A stretch of 64,000 bases of DNA, from the NCBI RefSeq assembly GCF_042431545.1, contig NZ_JBHLYX010000002.1, one strand, 5' to 3'. Position 1 is the first letter of the stretch. Every line of letters begins with the position of its first letter. This document shows positions 36,016 through 45,385 of the stretch, in pieces. Source of the stretch: Pseudoalteromonas xiamenensis. GTDB taxonomy: Bacteria > Pseudomonadota > Gammaproteobacteria > Enterobacterales > Alteromonadaceae. A program made the position numbers and the translations under genes. The notes under the pieces were generated by a model. It was not told where the DNA came from. It made no database searches and saw only the letters and a list, made by a program, of their open reading frames with translations.

Positions 36016-36891
36016 GTGAAGTATGGTTGGCTTTTCCTCTCGATGGGGATCACAGTTACATGCAGCTTGAATGCGCATGCTGCGATGCGGCAATATTCCG
36101 CCACGGCGGACGCGTCTAATTGGACCGTGAACAAAACCAACCGATTAGCGTGTACTTTGCAGCACGAAGTGCCGTACTACGGTGATGCCATATTTTCAGC
36201 TGCGGCGAGTAAGAACAAAGATTTAACCTTTAACTTTGATATGATGGTCCGCCCTGAATCTTACGACTTTGCGGGAGTTCAATCGGTTCCGCCAGCTTGG
36301 CGTGCTGGACAGCCTGCGCGTGACTTAACAACTATGAAACTCTTGAAGAAGTTTGATGGTGAATTAGGTAACGATAGCGCGTGGGAAATGTTAACCGAGC
36401 TTGAAAAAGGGTACTTCCCAACGTTCTATTACAAAGATTGGTCGAATAAGGTGGATTACATCTCCGTTGCACTGTCTTCTGTGAATTTTAAACAGGCGTA
36501 TTGGGCATTTTTGCAATGTCGTGATGGGCTACTTCCTTATAGTTTTGAAGACATCGCCTTTACGGTTATGAACTATAAGAGCGCGTCGAGTGAGTTAACC
36601 AAAGACTCGCGTAAACGCCTTGAAATGATTGGTGAATACTTAAAGAACGACCCTGAAATTGCAACTATAGAAATTGCGGCCTTTACTGACAGTTATGGTG
36701 GTCGTTCGACGAACTTAGAATTATCGAAGAAACGTGCTCGGGCGATAAAAGACTATATGGTTTCATTAGGTGTTGCTGAAACGCGTATTATGACCGATGG
36801 TTTTGGTGAAAAACGCCACATTGCGGACAACGCGACAGTCATTGGTCGAGGTAAAAACCGCCGCGTAGTGATCCAACTGGCACGGCAGTAA
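36016..36891 (+). CDS. motY: Sodium-type flagellar protein MotY
   Basis: MotY forms the T-ring around the flagellar basal body and holds the PomA/PomB stator in place in polar, sodium-driven flagella. The GTG at 36016 is preferred because GAAGG lies nine bases upstream; in-frame GTGs at 36001 and 36007 have none. The protein has about 291 residues. A signal peptide ends near ..CSLNAHA. The N-terminal domain starts MRQYSATADASNWTV. The C-terminal OmpA-like peptidoglycan-binding domain has IEIAAFTDSYGGRSTNLELSKKRARAIKDYMVSLGV and FGEKRHIADN. No flagellar genes are adjacent, which is usual for motY. Confidence 0.9.
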   Translation: MKYGWLFLSMGITVTCSLNAHAAMRQYSATADASNWTVNKTNRLACTLQHEVPYYGDAIFSAAASKNKDLTFNFDMMVRPESYDFAGVQSVPPAWRAGQPARDLTTMKLLKKFDGELGNDSAWEMLTELEKGYFPTFYYKDWSNKVDYISVALSSVNFKQAYWAFLQCRDGLLPYSFEDIAFTVMNYKSASSELTKDSRKRLEMIGEYLKNDPEIATIEIAAFTDSYGGRSTNLELSKKRARAIKDYMVSLGVAETRIMTDGFGEKRHIADNATVIGRGKNRRVVIQLARQ

Positions 36892-36922
36892 CTTTTTCTA
36901 AAGGCATTCAAACCCCTTTCTT

Positions 36923-36968
36923 TAACTCGTTGGTAAGGATTCAAAACGTCCACGCCAACGAGTTTTAC
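36923..36968. terminator. Hairpin between motY and mnmC
   Basis: AACTCGTTGG and CCAACGAGTT form a ten-base stem with a ~21-base loop between convergent genes, followed by TTTA. The large loop makes it a moderate terminator candidate for both strands. Confidence 0.55.
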
Positions 36969-36975
36969 CCGAAAT

Positions 36976-38961
36976 CTATCGTTCTTTTCTAAGCAGACCA
37001 CGGATCACAAAACGGGCAGGGTGAAGGCCTTCGTTTAGTCGCTCAGATAAAGGTCTTGGTTCATCCAGTAAACAAGAAACATAATGCTCTGCGAGTAGCG
37101 GCGCACTGCATAGTCCTCGGGCGCCAAATCCAGTAAAGACGTGAAGCCCTTCATGTGGCCTTTCGAGCTGAGCAAAATCATAATGTTTGCCTTTGCGAAG
37201 ATTACCAAATGCGTGATCGTAACGACTTTCATCTATTACCTCACCGAGCATGGGAAGGTGGTCAGAGAAACAGCAGCGAACGGCCGATTTAGCGCCAGTG
37301 ATTTCCCCAAGGGTTTGATACCACGGTTGGTTGCCATAAAAACGAGCCAACTGCGCTTGATTAATTTGGTTGTCCTCGTCAGTGACCGCACGCGACTTTG
37401 TGTTTTTATCAAAGGTTGCGCCCATGCAGTGTTCGCCCAGATGAGCAGGTGTAAAGTACCCTTTATGGCAAAGCACGGTGTTAAGTTTCATCGAATTGTT
37501 TGAGGCTTGAATGTGTGAAACCTGACCTCGCACGCCGTGAAGAGGCAGCGCAGAGGTTTGTGTAAACCCATCACTGTGTTCGCCTGCACTGACAAATACG
37601 TCTGAAAATGGTCCGAATGTCTCGGAACCAGTATGCAATAACCAGCCACTGTCGGTAGGTTCAATATTCAATATTTTGCAGTTAAAACGGGTGTCCATTG
37701 ATTTTAATGATGCCGCTTTCGCACTCACTGCTTGCGTTAATTCAGGTGGACTTACCCAACCCGCTTGCTCGATAAACAATCCGCTGTGGCCCGTAGGAAG
37801 CCCTGCAATTTGGTCAGCTTCCTGTTCGTCTAGTTTACGCAGTAATGCGTCAGGCCAAGTCGCTTTGTCCATAATGTTGGTTTGGCGCTCGGCCACTGTT
37901 TGACTAATCGCCTGGATCAATACACCACACCATTGATGTGCGTAATCAAATCCTTCATTCAAGAGTTGTTGGTACAGTCGTTTGGCGTATAGGAAGCTAT
38001 GCGCATACATTTCACTTTGAACGGTAAAATCGGCCTGTAGATGCGGGTAAACAGCACCTTGACGATTGTGCGATGCCCCCATTGCAAATTCGTTATCCGC
38101 GCAAAATACTGACACGGATCTCCCTCGCTTAGCCAACGCAAAGCTTAGTGACGCGCTGGCGATCCCGCCACCGATGATGGCAACTCGGTCCAGCGTGCGC
38201 GGCGCATGAGTAAAATACACTTTTTCATGCTTGGCATGAGTGACGTTGTTAAGCTCACCTGTGAGCATTTCCCGTTTTCGACCATAGCCTTTAGATTTGA
38301 CCATGTTAAAACCAGCGTCGATGAGGCCTCGACGAACAAACCCCGCAGCAGTAAACGTCGCCACTGTCGCACCTTTACGGCTTAAGTTTGCCATTTCATC
38401 AAACAATGATTGTTGCCACATTTCAGGGTTTTTACTTGGTGCAAATCCATCTAAAAACCAAGCATCAACAATTCCTCGGTCGCTGTAGCTCATTTGCGGT
38501 AAACTTTCTTGAACGTCTCCAAACCATAGGTCAAGGACAACATTACCATTGTCAAAGACTAAGCGATGGCAACCTTTTAAGGCCATTGGATATTGACTGC
38601 ATAGTTGTTTTGCGTAATGTGCAACAGTAGGCCAAGCTGAAAGGGCTTTTTCCAAGTCTGCCTGATTGATGGGAAATTTCTCAAATGAGACGAAATGGAG
38701 TCGTTTAACTTTTCTTGTGTCGCGAAGTGCATCGAACTGTTGCCACGCGTTTAAAAAGTTTAATCCAGTTCCAAAACCAGTTTCTGCAATAACAAAATGC
38801 TCACGGTCATGGTTTTGTAACCGCTCATCGATACGATTTTGAATGAAGAAGACGTAATGTGATTCTTTGAGGCCGTCGTCGTTGCTGAAATACACGTCGT
38901 CAAATGCATCGGCGACCGGAGTACCTAGTTCATTAAAATGTATTTTGGCGTTTTGGATCAT
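36976..38961 (-). CDS. mnmC: Bifunctional tRNA U34 modification enzyme MnmC
   Basis: MnmC completes 5-methylaminomethyl-2-thiouridine at the wobble position of tRNAs for Lys, Glu and Gln. The protein has 661 residues, the length of full bifunctional MnmC. The N-terminal methyltransferase (1-250) has VIAETGFGTGLNFLNAW (SAM loop, about 57-73) and DAWFLDGFAPSKNPEMW. The C-terminal FAD oxidase (about 265-650) has the dinucleotide motif VAIIGGGIASASLSFALAKRG and FTGFGARGLCSAPLLAE. It is divergent from fabB, sharing about 170 bases of upstream sequence. Confidence 0.95.
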   Translation of the reverse strand: MIQNAKIHFNELGTPVADAFDDVYFSNDDGLKESHYVFFIQNRIDERLQNHDREHFVIAETGFGTGLNFLNAWQQFDALRDTRKVKRLHFVSFEKFPINQADLEKALSAWPTVAHYAKQLCSQYPMALKGCHRLVFDNGNVVLDLWFGDVQESLPQMSYSDRGIVDAWFLDGFAPSKNPEMWQQSLFDEMANLSRKGATVATFTAAGFVRRGLIDAGFNMVKSKGYGRKREMLTGELNNVTHAKHEKVYFTHAPRTLDRVAIIGGGIASASLSFALAKRGRSVSVFCADNEFAMGASHNRQGAVYPHLQADFTVQSEMYAHSFLYAKRLYQQLLNEGFDYAHQWCGVLIQAISQTVAERQTNIMDKATWPDALLRKLDEQEADQIAGLPTGHSGLFIEQAGWVSPPELTQAVSAKAASLKSMDTRFNCKILNIEPTDSGWLLHTGSETFGPFSDVFVSAGEHSDGFTQTSALPLHGVRGQVSHIQASNNSMKLNTVLCHKGYFTPAHLGEHCMGATFDKNTKSRAVTDEDNQINQAQLARFYGNQPWYQTLGEITGAKSAVRCCFSDHLPMLGEVIDESRYDHAFGNLRKGKHYDFAQLERPHEGLHVFTGFGARGLCSAPLLAEHYVSCLLDEPRPLSERLNEGLHPARFVIRGLLRKER

Positions 38962-39042
38962 TAGCGGGCTCAGATCAAAGAATTTTGACTATTTTACGAG
39001 TTTTCTTTGCTTTAGTCCGTTGTTATTTATAAATTTGATTTC

Positions 39043-39060
39043 AGTTTACGTGTGTACGCT
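39043..39060 (+). promoter_or_regulatory. FabR-like operator before fabB
   Basis: AGTTTACGTGTGTACGCT lies 73 bases before the fabB start. It resembles the enterobacterial FabR palindrome (right half TGTACGCT, left half AGCGTACA, as I remember the consensus), with the right half perfect and the left matching 5 of 8. FabR represses fabA and fabB for unsaturated fatty acid balance. The site also sits in the divergent mnmC upstream region. The consensus is from memory, so this is a candidate. Confidence 0.5.
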
Positions 39061-39133
39061 GGAAAGCTGACCACTTTGCATTAAGTTTCAGCGTAAAATA
39101 ATTGCAATTTTGTATAGTTCTAAGGGAATTCCC

Positions 39134-40348
39134 ATGAGAAGAGCCGTAATTACGGGTATCGGTGTAGTATCAAGCATCGGTAACAACAAGCATGAAGTAT
39201 TAGAATCATTAAAAGCAGGTAAAAGCGGTATCGCTCACAACGAAGAGTTTGTTGAGTACAATTTACGTAGCACGGTATCAGGTAAAATTGATATCGATGT
39301 AAAAGAATTAGTAGACCGTAAAGCATTCCGTTTTATGGGTGACGCTGCTGCTTACTCGTATATTTCAATGCAGCAAGCAATTGAAGATTCAGGTTTGACG
39401 GAAGAGCAAGTGTCAAATGAGCGTACGGGCCTTATCGTGGGTTCAGGTGGCGGTTCTTCTAAATATCAAGTTGAAGCGGCAGACATTCTACGCGAAAAAG
39501 GCGTAAAGAAAGTTGGTCCTTACATGGTGCCTCGTACAATGGCGAGCACGACGTCAGCGTGTTTGGCAACACCATTTAAAATCAAAGGTGTGAACTATTC
39601 AATCAGTTCAGCGTGCGCAACGTCAGCACACTGTATTGGTAATGCGGTTGAGCAAATTCAACTTGGCAAGCAAGACGTGATTTTCGCAGGTGGTGGTGAA
39701 GAGCTTCACTGGACATTGGCGATGGAATTCGACGCGATGGGCGCACTTTCAACAAAGTACAATGAAACGCCAGAAAAGGCATCACGTACGTATGACGCAA
39801 ACCGTGATGGTTTTGTTATCTCTGGTGGCGGCGGTATCGTTGTTGTTGAAGAGCTTGAGCATGCCTTAGCACGTGGTGCACACATTTATGCCGAAATCGT
39901 CGGTTACGGTGCAACCTCTGACGGTTATGACATGGTTGCACCATCAGGTGAAGGTGCGGTGCGTTGTATGAAACAAGCACTGGCGGGTGTACAAGGTAAA
40001 GTTGATTACCTAAATACACACGGCACTTCAACACCAGTTGGAGACGTAAAAGAATTAGGCGCTATCAAAGAGCTATTCGGCAATGACTCACCAGCAATTA
40101 GCGCGACTAAAGCGATGACAGGTCACGCGTTAGGTGCAGCGGGTGTACATGAAGCGATTTTCTCATTACTTATGCTAGAAAATAACTTCGTTGCGCCTTC
40201 AATTAATATTGAAGAGTTAGATGCAGAAGCGCAGGGCTTGGACATCGTCACAGAACGTCGAGATACTGAATTGAATATTGTTATGTCAAACAGCTTCGGG
40301 TTTGGCGGCACAAATGCAACGCTAGTAATGCAAAAGTACAAAGGTTAA
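39134..40348 (+). CDS. fabB: Beta-ketoacyl-ACP synthase I FabB
   Basis: A condensing enzyme of fatty acid elongation, needed for unsaturated chains. The start is ATG 39134 (MRRAVITGIGVVSSIG) with AAGGGA upstream; the frame to 39110 lacks support. The protein has 404 residues. The catalytic Cys lies in SISSACATSAHC (about residue 161) and the histidines in NTHGTSTPVGD and ATKAMTGHALGAAG. The motif DAMGALSTKYNETPEKASR is typical of FabB rather than FabF. It is a single gene followed by a strong terminator, with a FabR-like site upstream. Confidence 0.95.
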   Translation: MRRAVITGIGVVSSIGNNKHEVLESLKAGKSGIAHNEEFVEYNLRSTVSGKIDIDVKELVDRKAFRFMGDAAAYSYISMQQAIEDSGLTEEQVSNERTGLIVGSGGGSSKYQVEAADILREKGVKKVGPYMVPRTMASTTSACLATPFKIKGVNYSISSACATSAHCIGNAVEQIQLGKQDVIFAGGGEELHWTLAMEFDAMGALSTKYNETPEKASRTYDANRDGFVISGGGGIVVVEELEHALARGAHIYAEIVGYGATSDGYDMVAPSGEGAVRCMKQALAGVQGKVDYLNTHGTSTPVGDVKELGAIKELFGNDSPAISATKAMTGHALGAAGVHEAIFSLLMLENNFVAPSINIEELDAEAQGLDIVTERRDTELNIVMSNSFGFGGTNATLVMQKYKG

Positions 40349-40367
40349 TTGAGTCCAGCCTTTGAGT

Positions 40368-40394
40368 AAAAACCGAGCCTAGCTCGGTTTTTTG
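40368..40394 (+). terminator. Terminator of fabB
   Basis: AAACCGAG and CTCGGTTT around CCTAG, followed by TTTTGTTTTC, 20 bases beyond the fabB stop. Confidence 0.9.
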
Positions 40395-40549
40395 TTTTCT
40401 AAGACTTTAAGACGTGGGGATCGGCTCTACTTTAAAATAAGTAAATGTTCTACATACTCGAAAAATCAAACCGAGATAAAAATCAATATAAGCGCAAAAG
40501 TTGATTAAAGTTAGTAAGTTGGCAAGAGACAAGATTTGCAGAAATAAAT

Positions 40550-40592
40550 AATTTTATTGCAAATAATAATGAGAATAGTTTGCAATAAAATT
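40550..40592. repeat. 43-base perfect inverted repeat enclosing a Fur box
   Basis: AATTTTATTGCAAA (40550-40563) and TTTGCAATAAAATT (40579-40592) are exact reverse complements separated by 15 bases. The spacer and the inner ends of the arms form the Fur box. The spacer is followed by no T-run, so it does not look like a terminator. It ends 58 bases before the receptor's start. Confidence 0.85.
40565..40583 (+). promoter_or_regulatory. Fur box before the second receptor
   Basis: AATAATGAGAATAGTTTGC matches the Fur box at 13 of 19 positions and shares the TAATGAGAAT core with box 1 of the first receptor. It lies about 70 bases before the start codon, within the likely promoter. Confidence 0.68.
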
Positions 40593-40650
40593 TATGAAAA
40601 GTTAGGATGCGTCCAAATTCGGAACTCTATTTGGCGATTTGGGACCTACT

Positions 40651-42786
40651 ATGCGCTTACTTTCTACCTCTTTGTCTTTACTCTCTTTATGTATATCAGC
40701 ATCTCTTTATGCAAGTGAAACTAAAGCACCTCAAGAGCAATCTCTTGAACGTATTATTGTCACAGGATCGCGTGTTGCTGAAAACATGGACGAGGTACCA
40801 GCTTCAATCACCATCATTACCCAGCAAGCGCTACAAGAACAGTTAAAAATCAATCCTGAATTACAAAGTATTCTGGGTGCTTTGGTGCCAGGCATGGCTG
40901 CAGACACGGGTTCTTCAAGTAACTCATCACAAACCCTCCGAGGCCGAAACCCATTGGTTATGATTGACGGCGTTCCTCAGTCAACACCTTTGCGAAACGG
41001 GGCACTCGACATTAGAACAATTGACCCAAGTGCGATAGCGAGGATTGAAGTTATAAAAGGCGCAACGTCGATTTATGGAAATGGTGCGGCAGGAGGGATT
41101 ATTAATTTCATCACCAAAAAATCGCAAAGTGGTGCGCCTGTGAATGGTGAAGTAAACGTCAGCAGTCGTTTTAGCGCCGTTAAGTTAGAAGAATCTTCAG
41201 GTGCTCGGTTCTCCGGGGCGGTAGATGGTACTTTAGACAAATTTAATTACTTGTTTGTGGCAAGCTATGAAGAAAATGGCGTTCAACGTGACGCAGAAGG
41301 TGACATCCTTGGTTTGCAATATGGCTTGTCTGATTCTGTAACCGAAAACTATTTCACTAAGCTTGGTTATGACATCGATGCGGATAAATCGCTGAGTGTG
41401 AGTTACAACTTTTATCGCTCACAGCAAAAAACGGATCTTGGTGATGTGGTCAATGATATCAATACCGGTACAAAAACTTACGCGATTCACGTGCCGAAAG
41501 CCTTACAAAAACAAGGTAAACCGCAAGGTCCTGATGGCAATGAAAACGTCTCAATAAAATACATCGATAACGCTATTTTTGGTGACACGCAACTTACCGT
41601 TGACTTGTACTCACAGAAAATCGAAAACGTTTTCTTCTATTCACCTCGACTCGCAAATCCCGACATAGGGCTAGACGGTGGTCAATCGATCATTCGGTCA
41701 GAGAAATCAGGCCTACGCTCAACGTTTAACACGCAATTGACGTTTTCAAATACGGAGGCAACCTTCATCTATGGTGTCGACATTCTCAACGACACGACTT
41801 CACAACCTTTGGTAGATGGGCGTGTTTGGGTGCCAGAAATGGACATGCAAAGTGCAGCGGGCTTTTTGCAAACTAAATGGGTCTTCAATAATGATTTTAT
41901 TGTCAAAGCGGGCGTACGAAACGAGCGCATCGACTTAAAAGTTGATGACTATTCAACGTTGAAGTTATGTACGTCAGCGACACAGTGTTCAACTGCGGTA
42001 GATGTCAAAGGCGACACCTTAGAATATCGCGCGACAACCTATAATCTGGGCATTAAGTACAATTGGAGTGAGGCGTTTAGCCCGTTTGTAAGCATGTCAC
42101 AAGGCGCCGACATTTCTGATTTGGGATTATTGTTGAGAGCCGCAACAGTGACGGATATTGCGGATATCCAAACGGAAGCCGCAATTATTGATAATTATGA
42201 AATGGGATTTACGTCACAGTTTGAATCGACACGCTTTGAATTCGCAGCATTTCGAAGTTTGTCAGAATTAGGGACGTCGAATAAGCTCAATCCGCAAACG
42301 GGTGTCTACGAACCTTTGCGTGCCCCACAGCGTATTTGGGGCTATGAAGCGGTGATAAGTCATGACTTCTCGCGTGCTTTGCAAATGACAGCAAGTTACA
42401 GCTTTGTAGAAGGGAAGCAAACGAGCACAGATACCTACCTAGGTTCGCGTCAAATCAATGCACCGAAGTGGACCGTAAACGTGAAGTGGCGAGCGACTGA
42501 TCGATTAATCGTGAATGTTGACGGTATTTACGTGGGTGATAGAAAACGTTTTGATCCGGATGCATCAGGTAAATATGGCGCGGATCAAGGGCCAGTGGAC
42601 AGCTATTTCGTCGTAAATCTAAATAGTAACTACCAGTTCACGCCGAAATTATCAGGCTATGTTGGTATTCAGAATCTACTCAATTTAGATTATTACCCGT
42701 CTCGTTCGCAATCCTACGCTTATGGCAGTTATAACGTTAAAGGTCTTGGTACAACGGTCAATCTAGGCGTGCAATTTAAGCTCTAA
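40651..42786 (+). CDS. TonB-dependent outer-membrane receptor
   Basis: The start is ATG 40651 (MRLLSTSLSLLSLCISASLYA, a good signal peptide); frames to 40639 or earlier would add unlikely residues. The protein has 711 residues. The TonB box LERIIVTGSR lies near residues 33-42. The plug domain has VPASITIITQQALQEQL, QTLRGRNPLVMIDGVPQSTPLRNG and IARIEVIKGATSIYGNGAAGGIINFITKK (up to about 165). The beta-barrel ends in LGVQFKL. A Fur-box upstream suggests a ferric siderophore or heme ligand. The plug resembles catecholate-type receptors, but the ligand cannot be read from the sequence. Confidence 0.9.
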   Translation: MRLLSTSLSLLSLCISASLYASETKAPQEQSLERIIVTGSRVAENMDEVPASITIITQQALQEQLKINPELQSILGALVPGMAADTGSSSNSSQTLRGRNPLVMIDGVPQSTPLRNGALDIRTIDPSAIARIEVIKGATSIYGNGAAGGIINFITKKSQSGAPVNGEVNVSSRFSAVKLEESSGARFSGAVDGTLDKFNYLFVASYEENGVQRDAEGDILGLQYGLSDSVTENYFTKLGYDIDADKSLSVSYNFYRSQQKTDLGDVVNDINTGTKTYAIHVPKALQKQGKPQGPDGNENVSIKYIDNAIFGDTQLTVDLYSQKIENVFFYSPRLANPDIGLDGGQSIIRSEKSGLRSTFNTQLTFSNTEATFIYGVDILNDTTSQPLVDGRVWVPEMDMQSAAGFLQTKWVFNNDFIVKAGVRNERIDLKVDDYSTLKLCTSATQCSTAVDVKGDTLEYRATTYNLGIKYNWSEAFSPFVSMSQGADISDLGLLLRAATVTDIADIQTEAAIIDNYEMGFTSQFESTRFEFAAFRSLSELGTSNKLNPQTGVYEPLRAPQRIWGYEAVISHDFSRALQMTASYSFVEGKQTSTDTYLGSRQINAPKWTVNVKWRATDRLIVNVDGIYVGDRKRFDPDASGKYGADQGPVDSYFVVNLNSNYQFTPKLSGYVGIQNLLNLDYYPSRSQSYAYGSYNVKGLGTTVNLGVQFKL

Positions 42787-42936
42787 CGTATACGCGATAA
42801 GCGCAACATCTCCCTGTGACGAAGGAAAGGTAAAATCAATGCATTTTACAATTCCTTCGCATCTTTCCTGCCAAAACGCCTGGGATCAGTTACAATAGCG
42901 ACCCACATAACCCCAATTAAATTCAAAGAGTTTGTA

Positions 42937-44061
42937 ATGAAAATCCTTGCGGATCAAAATATGCCGTTGGTGGAGGAGTATTTCTCAGATATTGGCAATG
43001 TTGTACGCTTTGATGGCAGGAACTTAAGTCCTGAAGCGGTCCAAGATGCGGATGTGCTTTTAGTTCGCTCTGTCACGCCAGTGAATGCTGAATTACTAAA
43101 GCAAGCAGTAAAGTTGAAATTTGTTGGCACCGCAACGATAGGGATTGACCATGTCGATACCGAACTCTTATCTCAGCGCCAAATCGCTTTTTCGAGTGCG
43201 CCGGGATGCAACGCCATTGCCGTTGCTGAATACGTAATTAGTACCTTGTTTGCCTTTTCCCAAGAACTAAATGAGCCACTTTCAGGCAAGAAAATCGGTA
43301 TCGTAGGACTTGGAAATATTGGTGAATGTTTACGACATAAGCTGGCTGCGCTTGATGTTGAATTGCTGCTCTGTGACCCTGTTCGTCATGAGCAAGGTTC
43401 GCTTGATGAACACATCGACATTGATACGTTGCTTACCGAAGCCGATATTATTACTTGTCATGTGCCATTGGTTAAAACCGGAGTGCACGCGACGAAACAT
43501 TTGCTCAGTGAAAAGCGGTTGGCAAAATTAAAACCAGGCACAATTGTAGTGAATGCGAGCCGAGGCGATGTCATCGACAACCAAGCTTTATTGAATTTGA
43601 TGCAGCGTGGGTTGGGGCTTGAGCTCGCGCTAGATGTTTGGGAAAATGAACCTAATATCGCGTTAGATTTACTTCCTTTCGTTCGCTTTGCTTCAGTGCA
43701 TATCGCGGGTCATACGTTAGAAGGCAAAGCCCGAGGCACAGAGATGCTGTATCAAGCGCTCAGTCGTCTTGTTGGTTTTCAGCCGGATAAAACGCTCACC
43801 CAGTTTTTACCGAATCCAGCATTGGATAAATGTACCATTTCGAACGAGTTTGAAATGACGGATTTAGGTCGACTGGTTCATTTAATCTATGACGTACGTC
43901 GAGATGATGGCTTGCTAAGACGAAATATCACGACAAAAGGTTTTGACTATCTGCGTAAAAACTACCCTGTGCGTAGAGAATTTAGCACGTTAGCGGTAGA
44001 ATGTAATACATTGCAAGCGTCTACATTGGCGCAGTTGGGCTTTACGACACGCCCTATTTGA
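42937..44061 (+). CDS. pdxB: Erythronate-4-phosphate dehydrogenase PdxB
   Basis: It oxidises 4-phosphoerythronate in pyridoxal 5'-phosphate synthesis. The protein has 374 residues, close to E. coli PdxB. It begins MKILADQNMPLVEEYFSDIG. The NAD-binding motif IGIVGLGNIGECL lies near 118-130, with LNASRGDVID-like VVNASRGDVIDNQALL (about 204-219) and HIAGHTLEGKARGTEM later. It belongs to the D-2-hydroxyacid dehydrogenase superfamily, and the C-terminal dimerisation extension separates PdxB from other members. It is 13 bases before asd and starts the conserved pdxB-asd-hubP-truA cluster. Confidence 0.95.
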   Translation: MKILADQNMPLVEEYFSDIGNVVRFDGRNLSPEAVQDADVLLVRSVTPVNAELLKQAVKLKFVGTATIGIDHVDTELLSQRQIAFSSAPGCNAIAVAEYVISTLFAFSQELNEPLSGKKIGIVGLGNIGECLRHKLAALDVELLLCDPVRHEQGSLDEHIDIDTLLTEADIITCHVPLVKTGVHATKHLLSEKRLAKLKPGTIVVNASRGDVIDNQALLNLMQRGLGLELALDVWENEPNIALDLLPFVRFASVHIAGHTLEGKARGTEMLYQALSRLVGFQPDKTLTQFLPNPALDKCTISNEFEMTDLGRLVHLIYDVRRDDGLLRRNITTKGFDYLRKNYPVRREFSTLAVECNTLQASTLAQLGFTTRPI

Positions 44062-44074
44062 AAAGAGGATTACC

Positions 44075-45091
44075 ATGTCGCAGAAATTTAATGTTGCGGT
44101 TTTAGGCGCTACAGGTCTTGTAGGTCGCCAAATGATTGAAATTTTGGAAGAGCGTAACTTCCCAGTTGATACGTTATATCCGCTTGCGAGTAGCCGCAGT
44201 GCAGGTGAAGACGTGGATTTTAAGGGAAGCAAAATTACCGTAATTGACGTTGAAGAATTTGACTTTGCGAATGCGCATATTGCCCTGTTTTCGGCAGGTG
44301 GTAGTGTGTCAGAAAAATACGCACCAATCGCTGCAGAAGCGGGTTGTGTGGTGATCGATAACACCTCACATTTTCGTTATGACTATGATGTGCCACTTGT
44401 TGTGCCAGAAGTTAACCGTGAAGCACTGGCTGATTTTCGCAATCGCAACATCATTGCTAATCCAAACTGTTCAACTATCCAAATGCTCGTAGCGCTTAAG
44501 CCAATTCATGACGCTTACGGTATTGATAGAATCAACGTAACAACGTATCAGTCGGTATCAGGTGCAGGCAAAGAAGCTGTCGAAGAATTAGTGCGTCAAA
44601 CGGCCAACTTAATGAATGGTCGCCCAATGGAAAACGAGATTTTCCCAAAGCAAATCGCGTTTAACGTTATTCCGCAAATCGATGCGTTTCAAGAAAATGG
44701 CTACACCAAAGAAGAAATGAAAATGGTGTGGGAAACGCAGAAGATTTTTGGCGATAGCACAATTATGGTTAACCCAACAGCCGTTCGCGTTCCTGTGTTT
44801 TATGGTCACTCAGAAGCGATACATCTTGAAACGCGCATGCCGTTTGACTTACAACACGTAAAAGACTTGCTACGTGACGCGCCGGGCGTTGAGTTGATTG
44901 AAGATGAGCAAGATTATCCTACCGCTGTCTCGGATGCGAGTGGCAACGACAATGTGTTTGTTGGTCGTGTTCGTCAGGATATTTCACATCCAAATGGATT
45001 AAATCTATGGATTGTGTCTGATAACATTCGTAAAGGTGCGGCGACGAATAGCGTACAAATCGCAGAAGCGTTAATTGAGTCATACCTTTAA
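44075..45091 (+). CDS. asd: Aspartate-semialdehyde dehydrogenase
   Basis: It reduces aspartyl phosphate to aspartate semialdehyde for lysine, diaminopimelate, threonine and methionine synthesis. The protein has 338 residues. The N-terminal NADP motif is VLGATGLVGRQM (about 9-20), the catalytic Cys is in NPNCST (about residue 132), and the partner region is VTTYQSVSGAGKEAVEEL (about 154-171). E. coli has the related but non-catalytic Usg at this place. The intact NPNCST and GAGK residues here fit an active Asd. It probably shares a transcript with pdxB. Confidence 0.93.
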   Translation: MSQKFNVAVLGATGLVGRQMIEILEERNFPVDTLYPLASSRSAGEDVDFKGSKITVIDVEEFDFANAHIALFSAGGSVSEKYAPIAAEAGCVVIDNTSHFRYDYDVPLVVPEVNREALADFRNRNIIANPNCSTIQMLVALKPIHDAYGIDRINVTTYQSVSGAGKEAVEELVRQTANLMNGRPMENEIFPKQIAFNVIPQIDAFQENGYTKEEMKMVWETQKIFGDSTIMVNPTAVRVPVFYGHSEAIHLETRMPFDLQHVKDLLRDAPGVELIEDEQDYPTAVSDASGNDNVFVGRVRQDISHPNGLNLWIVSDNIRKGAATNSVQIAEALIESYL

Positions 45092-45099
45092 AACTGACT

Positions 45100-45126
45100 A
45101 TTCGTGCGGTTTTTTGCCGCACGAAT
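45100..45126 (+). terminator. Hairpin after asd with a T-rich loop
   Basis: ATTCGTGCGG (45100-45109) pairs perfectly with CCGCACGAAT (45117-45126) around TTTTTTG. The T-run is in the loop rather than after the stem, so classical intrinsic termination is doubtful even though the position suits a terminator. Confidence 0.5.
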
Positions 45127-45385
45127 TCTCCATTTCCGCGTTTTATGATCTATTCTCATTTTATTGCAAAGTTGGTATTTAAATTTGCTCCTACTTTGTT
45201 CCTATAAGCATGTTAATTTTCAATATCTTGCAATGGATATTCCGGCCTTTCTGGTTTATAGTTTGGATGTGGAATAGAGCTTGCTTAATAAAATTATAAG
45301 AAACCACGTGACGAACTGTTGACGTGGTAGTAGTTTGAAATATTATCGCTCGCTTTTTTGGCGGGTATGACTTTAAGGGATCAGC

